Shown here one piece after another: positions 1-5,130 of a stretch of 5,130 nt of DNA (position 1 is the first letter of the stretch; every line of letters starts with the position of its first letter). This DNA comes from Prevotellaceae bacterium (GTDB taxonomy: Bacteria; Bacteroidota; Bacteroidia; Bacteroidales; UBA932): assembly GCA_031267155.1 (NCBI GenBank), contig JAIRZR010000236.1:1-5130 (forward strand), given 5' to 3'. The translations under genes and the position numbers were made by a program. The notes under the pieces are model-generated. The model was not told where the DNA came from. It worked only from the letters and a program-made list of their open reading frames with translations, and did no database searches.

Positions 1-164
1 TATATATTTTATTAATTAAGAATATTTTTTATGTATCTTGTATCTTGAATACAAACTGTTCGCAAATAACTGTTACGAACTTTATTGATTTTCTGATTAT
101 CCGTACTTCTCATATTAGAAGTGAAACATCATAACCCGGATCAATCCTTTTTCACCTGAAAACA

Positions 165-176
165 TCTACATGTAGA
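165..176. repeat. 12-bp perfect palindrome
   Basis: TCTACATGTAGA is a perfect 12-bp palindrome in non-coding AT-rich DNA. It could be a binding site for a dimeric regulator, but no adjacent gene or promoter shows what it would control. A chance origin is possible. Confidence 0.4.
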
Positions 177-300
177 AAAATTTTCCCGTGTCTTTATTCT
201 GAAAAACTTCCAAAAGGTCAGCAAAGATTTTCATAGCTCTTATCGGAACACCCACCCGCATCAAGACAAAAAAATAGCAGATGATTTTTAAGATGTTCCA

Positions 301-330
301 GCGCCTGCCTTGAGCATGAATGGCAGGCGC
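301..330. repeat. Inverted repeat, 9-bp GC-rich stem
   Basis: GCGCCTGCC at 301-309 is matched perfectly by GGCAGGCGC at 322-330 across a 12-nt loop. Eight of the nine pairs are G-C, which stands out in this AT-rich region. On plus it is followed by CCAAGACTGTC, and on minus by TGGAACATC, so there is no immediate U-run on either strand and it is not a standard intrinsic terminator. It may be a structured RNA element, a repeat-family stem, or a poor terminator of an unseen gene. Confidence 0.6.
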
Positions 331-390
331 CCAAGACTGTCTAAATTATTTTTGCCTAAAACCCAAATGTCGTTGGCATCTTTAAACAGG

Positions 391-418
391 TTTTTCCCAA
401 AGGGTCTTTTGGGAAAAA
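391..418. repeat. Inverted repeat, 11-bp stem
   Basis: TTTTTCCCAAA at 391-401 pairs perfectly with TTTGGGAAAAA at 408-418 around a 6-nt loop. Because both strands read T-run, stem, A-run, the 3' arm ends in A rather than U, so it does not have intrinsic-terminator polarity on either strand. It lies 60 bp from the 301-330 hairpin and closes the GC-richer island. Its function is unknown. Confidence 0.6.
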
Positions 419-590
419 TGGATTTATATGTATTGAAGATTATTACTTTATATGACATTTTATATAAAGATACACACTGCATTATACCGGCTATACAGGA
501 TAAGGCTCTAAAAACGCAGAAAACAGTATGTATCTTTTTTGTCATATATGAATTTTTTAAATTTTGGGACAAAGATAATGTATTATTTTC

Positions 591-618
591 GAAAAAAATG
601 AAAAAAATGAAAAAAAAT
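591..618. repeat. Tandem A-tract repeat (GAAAAAAAT x3)
   Basis: Three near-identical units of G, seven or eight A and T follow one another with a period of about 9 nt, ending in TTTT. Runs of A spaced close to a helical turn can bend DNA. On the minus strand this gives long T-runs about 70-100 nt beyond the glycosyltransferase stop codon, which could help release transcripts. Slippage-prone simple sequence is an equally good reading. Confidence 0.5.
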
Positions 619-687
619 TTTCAACACTTTTTTTATCATTGATTATCAGGGGAATAATTTTTCTAATCAGATTAATTTTTTTCATAC

Positions 688-1632
688 TCAAACCTGTTTT
701 TTTCCCCATAATATGGAAGATTGATTAAATTCAATAAAAGAATCAATATCGCGCGTAAAAATCTGTTTGTAATATGTTTTAAGTTCTGTAATCAATTTAC
801 TGTCGCTTATCAGCAAACTCATAGCTTTTTCATATTCACCCGGATTGCTTCTATGTATATCACTAAATGCTATGTTTTTGTATTTAATAGGTAAAAGTGT
901 TTCCGCCATCATCAACTTGTTGTACATAAAATCGATGGAACTTATAGAATATGGAAACTCTTTCCTGAATATATGCCCCACTTTTAAATTTTTCAGCAAA
1001 ATGCAAGTTCCGCCTTCCAACCACGTTTTTAAACTTATGTATGCTTCTTCACACCCGCAAGTTCTCAATCCCGTATAACCGGCAATATACTGCCAATACC
1101 TTTTGCTTGCGGCATAACTGGCTCCAAGTACACAAGGTATCTGTATAGAGGAAATACCTGCTTTTTCATCGCCATACAACCATGCCGGTTCCAACACCTT
1201 ATGTTCAGGTGTATCAAACATTTGTATGTATGCTCCCAAAGATGATTTTTTCATTAATTGATATTGCTCATCCAAAGGGAAACATCTTAAACAATACACT
1301 GCGCGATCATTATTTTCGAGTGCATTCACGGTTTCGTTCCACCAGTCGTTATGATAAAAACGCATGTGTCCGTCGAACAATATGAAATAAGGTGTTTCGC
1401 ATAATTCTGTTCCTAAATTTTTAGCAGGACCTGCTCCCAGTCTAATGCTGTTAACATGGTAACGTGCATTATATTTCCGCGCTACCGTTTCATAATCCAT
1501 ACCATCATGCGAGCCATCGTTAATCAGCAGTATATCTACATTATCGCCTGCTGTTTCGCGTATGCTTGCAACTGTCCTTTCGATTTCCGCTCCTTCGTTC
1601 AGGAAAGCTATAATTGTTGTTAATTTATTCAT
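688..1632 (-). CDS. GT-A glycosyltransferase, GalNAc-transferase-like (GT2/GT27 type)
   Basis: This 314-residue enzyme probably transfers a sugar from a nucleotide-sugar donor, in the cytosol or at the membrane face; acceptor and donor are unknown. The GT-A fold is visible in order: FLNEG (10-14), LLINDGS (35-41, with the nucleotide-binding Asp39), RLGAGPAKNLG (64-74), the metal motif DGH (87-89), CGCEEAYISLKTWLEGG (192-208) and VGHIFRKEFPY (218-228). The last three line up, from memory, with the DSH, WGGENLE-SFRIWQCGG and VGHVFRK-PY motifs of animal polypeptide GalNAc-transferases, where DxH and the later His hold Mn2+. It has no lectin domain, signal peptide or membrane segment; residues 230-314 form an unassigned tail. 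It starts 51 bp after the guaA stop with no clear promoter of its own, so co-transcription is plausible. Its GC content (30-45% in sampled lines) is lower than in guaA. Confidence 0.85.
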   Translation of the reverse strand: MNKLTTIIAFLNEGAEIERTVASIRETAGDNVDILLINDGSHDGMDYETVARKYNARYHVNSIRLGAGPAKNLGTELCETPYFILFDGHMRFYHNDWWNETVNALENNDRAVYCLRCFPLDEQYQLMKKSSLGAYIQMFDTPEHKVLEPAWLYGDEKAGISSIQIPCVLGASYAASKRYWQYIAGYTGLRTCGCEEAYISLKTWLEGGTCILLKNLKVGHIFRKEFPYSISSIDFMYNKLMMAETLLPIKYKNIAFSDIHRSNPGEYEKAMSLLISDSKLITELKTYYKQIFTRDIDSFIEFNQSSILWGKKQV

Positions 1633-1683
1633 GATGTATGTATTTATATTAATAGAGTCCCTTATGACGTGCGGGCAAATAAG

Positions 1684-3213
1684 TTATTCCCATTCTATTG
1701 TTGCGGGCGGTTTTGAGCTGATGTCATAAACGACCCTGTTTATTCCGCGCACCTTATTTATTATTTCGTTTGAAACCTCGGCAAGAAACTCATACGGCAA
1801 ATGAACCCAGTCAGCCGTCATTCCATCAGTTGAATGGACTGCCCGCAGAGCAACGGTATATTCATACGTCCGTTCGTCGCCCATAACGCCCACCGATTTC
1901 ACCGGCAGCAACATTACTCCCGACTGCCATATTTTATGGTATAAATCCGCTTCCTGTAATTTCCTTGTAAAAATATCATCCGCTTCCTGCAACAGGGTGA
2001 CTTTTTCGGAACTTATTTCGCCGAGTATCCTTATTGCCAAACCCGGTCCGGGGAAAGGATGCCGGTTGAGAATCAGAGGTTTCAATCTCAGTTCCTTACC
2101 CACGCGCCTGACTTCGTCCTTAAACAGTAAGCGCAAGGGTTCTATCAGCTGCAAGTTCATTTTTTCGGGCAAACCGCCTACATTATGATGGGATTTAATA
2201 GTCGCCGACGGACCGTTAACCGAAACAGATTCAATGACGTCGGGATAAATCGTACCCTGAGCGAGCCATTTTATATCCTTCAATTTATGCGCCTCTTCGT
2301 CAAATGTTTCAATAAAATCGCGACCGATGATTTTTCGCTTGGTTTCGGGATCGGAAACATTTTTCAAATCGCCCAAAAATTTGTCCGAGGCATTTACTCC
2401 TGTAACGTTTAATCCCATTTCATTGTAGGCGTCCATAACCTCGTTAAATTCATTTTTCCTCAACAGTCCGTGATCGACAAATACGCATGTGAGGTTTTTC
2501 CCTATAGCTCTGTGCAACAGCAAAGCTGCGACCGAAGAATCGACGCCTCCAGAAAGCGCCAGCACAACCTTGTCGCCGTTTAATTTTTCCTTGAGTATTT
2601 TGATTGTGTTCTCCACGAAAGAGGCAGGCGTCCATTCGGCTGAACATCCACAAATGTTTATGGCGAAATTTTTCAGGAGTAAAACGCCATCGGAACTGTG
2701 AGTTACTTCCGGATGAAACTGTATTCCCCAGGTTTTTTCGTTTTCGATGCGAAATGCCGCCACGGGTATGTTCTGCGTGGTTGCAACAACCGTAAATCCT
2801 TCCGGCAAAACAGTTATGGAATCTCCGTGCGACATCCATACCTGCGAATGTATGGCCACGCCTTTCAACAGTTCGTCGGAGGCGTCGACCGTTGCTAAAT
2901 TTGCTCTTCCATATTCCCTGTGTTTCGATGCCTGCACTTTTCCGTTTTGCAGATGCGTCATAAGCTGAGCGCCATAGCATATTCCCAGAACAGGCACAAT
3001 GCCTCTCAGTTTCGTTATGTCGTATTTCAAATAAGCGGAATCGTTGACAGAACAGGGACTTCCCGACAATATTACGCCACGCACGGAAGCGTCAGCCGGG
3101 GGAAAATGATTGTACGGATATATCTCACAATATACGTTTAATTCTCTTAATCTACGCGCTATCAATTGAGTGTATTGAGAGCCGAAATCCATTATAAGTA
3201 TTTTTTCTTGCAT
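1684..3213 (-). CDS. guaA: GMP synthase (glutamine-hydrolysing)
   Basis: GuaA converts XMP to GMP using ATP and glutamine, the last step of guanine nucleotide synthesis in the cytosol. The 509-residue protein is full length for the single-chain bacterial form. The N-terminal class I amidotransferase has SGSP (50-53), the nucleophile Cys79 in GICYGAQ, and His167 and Glu169 in HPEV. The ATP-pyrophosphatase domain carries the P-loop SGGVDSS (221-227), then VDHGLLRK (247-253 region), IKSHHNVGGLPE (339-350) and RHPFPGPGL (384-392). The dimerisation domain ends with the near-universal KPPATIEWE. All catalytic residues I can check are present. The ATG at 3213 gives the expected start MQEKILIMDFGSQ. 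The 5' leader is A/T-rich without a clear Shine-Dalgarno sequence, as is common in this phylum. The motifs CGC-EWTPASF and the overall sequence favour a Bacteroidales origin. Confidence 0.98.
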   Translation of the reverse strand: MQEKILIMDFGSQYTQLIARRLRELNVYCEIYPYNHFPPADASVRGVILSGSPCSVNDSAYLKYDITKLRGIVPVLGICYGAQLMTHLQNGKVQASKHREYGRANLATVDASDELLKGVAIHSQVWMSHGDSITVLPEGFTVVATTQNIPVAAFRIENEKTWGIQFHPEVTHSSDGVLLLKNFAINICGCSAEWTPASFVENTIKILKEKLNGDKVVLALSGGVDSSVAALLLHRAIGKNLTCVFVDHGLLRKNEFNEVMDAYNEMGLNVTGVNASDKFLGDLKNVSDPETKRKIIGRDFIETFDEEAHKLKDIKWLAQGTIYPDVIESVSVNGPSATIKSHHNVGGLPEKMNLQLIEPLRLLFKDEVRRVGKELRLKPLILNRHPFPGPGLAIRILGEISSEKVTLLQEADDIFTRKLQEADLYHKIWQSGVMLLPVKSVGVMGDERTYEYTVALRAVHSTDGMTADWVHLPYEFLAEVSNEIINKVRGINRVVYDISSKPPATIEWE

Positions 3214-3246
3214 CTAAAATTTATTTGTTATCTCGAAAAATAAGCG

Positions 3247-3254
3247 CAAATATA
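3247..3254 (-). promoter_or_regulatory. Bacteroidota-type -7 promoter element for guaA
   Basis: Read on the minus strand this is TATATTTG, a perfect match to the TAnnTTTG element of the Bacteroidota primary sigma factor. It lies 33 bp before the guaA ATG, so transcription would start near 3241 and give a leader of roughly 28 nt. I could not find a good TTTG-like -33 element about 20 bp upstream; that position reads GTGTAT. The location supports guaA having its own promoter rather than depending on lpxB transcription. Confidence 0.6.
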
Positions 3255-3348
3255 AGGTTTTTTTTATTATACTATACACGGCATAATATTGAGTATTGTC
3301 TAAAATCGGATTAGCAGAATTAAGGGACGTGCCAACAATCCTGTTAAT

Positions 3349-4494
3349 TCATCTTTTCCCAATCATTTCCATCACGATTTCGGCGGCTTTTTCCGAAGGC
3401 AGCATATTTGGGAGGCGCAGTTTCTGCAATCCTTCGTCCATATCCCTTATCATGAGTTTGGCGGCATTGCTGTCCATGAGTTCCAGCGCCTTGTCGGCGA
3501 TAAGATTTGCCCGGCACTTGTAGAGTGTAAATTCGGGTATGATTTCCCTGTCTGAGAGGATATTTATCAGGTTGGCATACTTTACATTTACAAGGATATC
3601 TGCAAGAAAATTCGTGAGAGGATTGAATTTATACGCGATTAAGTGCGGCGTTTTGCAGGATGCAAGTTCCAGCGACACCGTTCCCGAAGCGGCTATTGCA
3701 GCTATGCTTTGCTTGAATGCGGCATATCTCTCGTTTCGTCCCGTAACAATACGGCAGGGGATATCGCTGTTTTTAAACGCCTTTCCGATCTCGCCGGCGA
3801 CCGTTTCAACAGTAGGAATGACCACAAACAGGTTTTCGACTTTCGTCGAAATCATCCTTATCGCCTCCCTGAAAACAGGAATAAGCCGTTTTATCTCGCT
3901 GCTGCGGCTTCCAGGCAGGACGGACAGCACACTGGCATCTGCCGGGATGCCGTAGCGTATCCTGAAATCACCCGCATCTATTTCCTCGATTCTGTTTTCC
4001 ACAACCGGATGTCCCACGAAATCGCACTTCAGTCCGTATTTCTCAAAGTATTCCGGTTCGTATGGCAGGAGAGTCATCAGGCGGTCGGCGAGTTTTGCGA
4101 CATTCTTTGCCCTGCCTTTCTTCCATGCCCAGACCTGCGGAGCGACATAGTGCAGTTTCGGGACGTTTATATTCTTCTTTTTCAGGCGTGAAAGCAGAGC
4201 GCTCACAAATCCCCAGCTATCTACAGTTATCAGGATATCGGGATTCACCCTTTCGATATCTGCTACAGTCTGCTTAATCCGTTTCAGTATCAGCGGAAGC
4301 CTCGGGAAGACTTCAAAGAAGCCCATCACCGTGAGTTCCGCCATGCTGAACAGGCTGTTAAGTCCGTACGGTTTCATTGTTTCGCCGCCGACGCCGTAAA
4401 ATTCCACGCCGGAGTTTCTTTCCTTCAAAACCTTCATCAGGCTCGAAGCCAGCAAATCTCCCGAGGGTTCACCTGTAACAAAATATATTTTCAT
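3349..4494 (-). CDS. lpxB: Lipid-A-disaccharide synthase
   Basis: LpxB joins UDP-2,3-diacylglucosamine and lipid X to make the tetra-acyl disaccharide of lipid A, working at the inner face of the cytoplasmic membrane. The 381-residue length is normal for the family. Visible motifs are GEPSGD (8-13), VDSWGF (91-96, matching the family's D-PGF segment), YVAPQVWAWKKGR (116-128), FVGHP (159-163), LPGSRSSEI (193-201), AASGTVSLE (268-276) and YANLINILSDREIIPEF (306-322). The Gln usually found just after PE(F/L)(I/L) is Leu324 here. Overall wording resembles alphaproteobacterial and rickettsial LpxB more than the Bacteroides form, which I recall as GEASGDLHAS and ISPKIWAWKE. The ATG at 4494 puts the first beta strand at the very N-terminus, as expected; it follows a purine-rich run (AGGAAGAAAAGAAAAGGA). 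The usual neighbours (surE, lpxA, fabZ) are absent. Confidence 0.95.
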   Translation of the reverse strand: MKIYFVTGEPSGDLLASSLMKVLKERNSGVEFYGVGGETMKPYGLNSLFSMAELTVMGFFEVFPRLPLILKRIKQTVADIERVNPDILITVDSWGFVSALLSRLKKKNINVPKLHYVAPQVWAWKKGRAKNVAKLADRLMTLLPYEPEYFEKYGLKCDFVGHPVVENRIEEIDAGDFRIRYGIPADASVLSVLPGSRSSEIKRLIPVFREAIRMISTKVENLFVVIPTVETVAGEIGKAFKNSDIPCRIVTGRNERYAAFKQSIAAIAASGTVSLELASCKTPHLIAYKFNPLTNFLADILVNVKYANLINILSDREIIPEFTLYKCRANLIADKALELMDSNAAKLMIRDMDEGLQKLRLPNMLPSEKAAEIVMEMIGKR

Positions 4495-4560
4495 TCCTTT
4501 TCTTTTCTTCCTGCTACTGAGGTTGTTTTGTTATTGAAATCAGGTGGAAATGAGGTTTCC

Positions 4561-4630
4561 GGTCGACCATAGCTGGAACATAATTGCGTCCCAGTCTCTG
4601 GTCGACCATAGTTGAAACCTAATTGTGTCC
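4561..4630. repeat. Two direct copies of a 31-bp repeat, 39-bp period
   Basis: Copy 1 is 4561-4591 and copy 2 is 4600-4630, separated by 8 bp. They agree at 27 of 31 positions. Each begins with the 8-bp palindrome GGTCGACC and ends with TAATTGYGTCC. No third copy is visible at the next 39-bp step on either side, and none elsewhere in the window. They lie in the 165-bp spacer between the carbohydrate-active gene and lpxB. Possible readings are the transposase-binding end of a lost insertion sequence (some families, such as IS21, have repeated subterminal sites) or a double operator for lpxB. No transposase is in the window, so the family stays open. Confidence 0.7.
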
Positions 4631-4659
4631 TGTTTTTTTCGCAATCATTCATCGTTCTG

Positions 4660-5130
4660 TTAATTGCCAAAAACGTCCAGCTGTTTTATTCCCGCCGCCT
4701 TTACTATCAGGCGTATTGCGTCAGCGCTTACGGGAGCGATTTTCTTCCCGCATACAGTTCCGTACACCCTTCCGCTATATACGGTATTCCATTTTCCGTC
4801 CGCCTCGCGTACCTGCAGTTCGAAGGGACGTCCGTGTCCGCGAAGATATCCCGGATTGTCGATAGTAAACTCGAACCTGTCTATGGTCTTTTTATCAGCC
4901 AAATCTACCGTAGCCGTCAGGTAGCCGTCCGTACCGGACTGGACTGCACGCTCTCTTCCGGCGGTATGCGAACCTTCGGAAGGAAGGGCGAATGCAATGT
5001 CTTCGACGGATTCGTCAAATTCGAGCTTCACGATTGTATTCAGCGGGTCGGGAACGCCGGCGAGCAGCCAGCCCGATTCGTCCTGCTTCACCCGGATGTC
5101 TCCGGTGATGGATTCCGACGACACAAGTTT
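4660..5130 (-). CDS. Carbohydrate-active protein, C-terminal part (probable GH29-like with F5/8 type C domain)
   Basis: Only the last 156 residues are inside the window. The frame is open to the right edge (Lys-Leu-Val at the edge), so the internal GTG at 5124 is not a start. Residues 1-46 hold the segment GVPDPLNTIVKLEFD (25-39), which resembles the stretch after the catalytic barrel in GH29 alpha-L-fucosidases. From about residue 48 to 156 the pattern fits a discoidin-like beta-sandwich: VDLADKKTIDRFEFTI (75-90), FELQVREADGKWNTVYSG (103-120), VYGTVCGKKIAPVSADAIRL (122-141) and the ending IKQLDVFGN. Such domains usually bind glycans at the surface or in the periplasm. No catalytic residue is visible, so the family is inferred; other glycoside hydrolases or sulfatases carry similar tails. 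GC content (about 60%) is the highest in the window. The stop is TAA at 4660-4662. Confidence 0.75.
   Translation of the reverse strand, partial: KLVSSESITGDIRVKQDESGWLLAGVPDPLNTIVKLEFDESVEDIAFALPSEGSHTAGRERAVQSGTDGYLTATVDLADKKTIDRFEFTIDNPGYLRGHGRPFELQVREADGKWNTVYSGRVYGTVCGKKIAPVSADAIRLIVKAAGIKQLDVFGN

Larger units (their letters stand above)
1..687. other. AT-rich gene-poor region
   Basis: I see no convincing gene here. Sampled lines are about 17-22% GC at both ends, except for an island near 300-420 at about 44%. Small structures include a tandem pair of TATCTTG at 34-47, AACTGTT repeated at 54-60 and 68-74, and a weak GTTCG/CGAAC inverted repeat at 58-62 and 76-80. Larger inverted repeats are listed separately. 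Two overlapping short open frames cross the island: 310-642 on plus, and 288-545 on minus counted from its first ATG. Neither has a recognisable domain. Directly after the glycosyltransferase stop, the minus-strand transcript would be U-rich (601-625) but has no GC-rich stem before it, so I call no terminator. No tRNA or rRNA sequence was seen. Confidence 0.7.

Noticed and set aside
391..418. Inverted repeat read as an intrinsic terminator
   Set aside because: The T-run precedes and the A-run follows the stem on both strands, opposite to what termination needs.
2450..2980. 176-residue open frame on minus inside guaA
   Set aside because: It overlaps the intact guaA frame on the same strand, and its composition (many Arg, Gly and Cys) is typical of an out-of-frame reading.
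3265..3288. Possible terminator after lpxB (TATTATGC/GTATAATA on minus)
   Set aside because: The stem is AT-rich with a wobble pair and is followed by a run of A, not U, on the minus strand, so the polarity is wrong.
3643..4191. 182-residue open frame on plus opposite lpxB
   Set aside because: It is antisense to a complete lpxB with all its motifs and shows no domain; the same holds for the 138-residue frame at 3539-3955.
4561..4630. The two 31-bp repeats as a CRISPR array
   Set aside because: There are only two copies, the spacer is 8 bp, the copies differ at four positions and no cas gene is present.
4660..5124. Complete small protein starting at GTG 5124
   Set aside because: The frame stays open to the window edge without a stop, and the sequence reads as the tail of a larger multidomain protein.

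Overview
The window looks like Bacteroidales (Bacteroidota) DNA. The GMP synthase is nearly collinear with Bacteroides GuaA as I remember it, and a TAnnTTTG promoter element typical of this phylum lies just upstream of guaA. All convincing genes are on the minus strand, so they read from right to left.

Layout, in order of transcription (right to left): (1) 4660-5130 is the C-terminal 156 residues of a carbohydrate-active protein that continues past the right edge. It ends in a discoidin-like (F5/8 type C) beta-sandwich, and the segment before it resembles the C-terminal region of GH29 alpha-L-fucosidases. (2) 4495-4659 is a spacer holding two direct copies of a 31-bp sequence, each starting with the palindrome GGTCGACC, which I cannot assign. 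(3) 3349-4494 is lpxB, lipid-A-disaccharide synthase. It looks closer to alphaproteobacterial LpxB than to the usual Bacteroides protein. (4) 3214-3348 is a spacer with a guaA promoter -7 element. (5) 1684-3213 is guaA, complete and intact. (6) 688-1632 is a GT-A glycosyltransferase 51 bp downstream of guaA, with motifs strongly resembling animal polypeptide GalNAc-transferases. (7) 1-687 is a gene-poor, very AT-rich stretch containing two perfect inverted repeats (301-330 and 391-418) within a GC-richer island.

The genes do not form one pathway: they cover polysaccharide breakdown, lipid A assembly, purine synthesis and glycosyl transfer. guaA and the glycosyltransferase may share a transcript; the others are separated by spacers. 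Base composition rises from about 20% GC at the left edge to about 60% at the right edge (hand counts on sample lines), suggesting a mosaic. I see no complete defence system, CRISPR array, tRNA, rRNA or transposase. The items most worth a second look are the GalNAc-transferase-like enzyme, the foreign-looking LpxB with an altered C-terminal motif, the 31-bp repeat pair beside it, and the hairpin island at 300-420.
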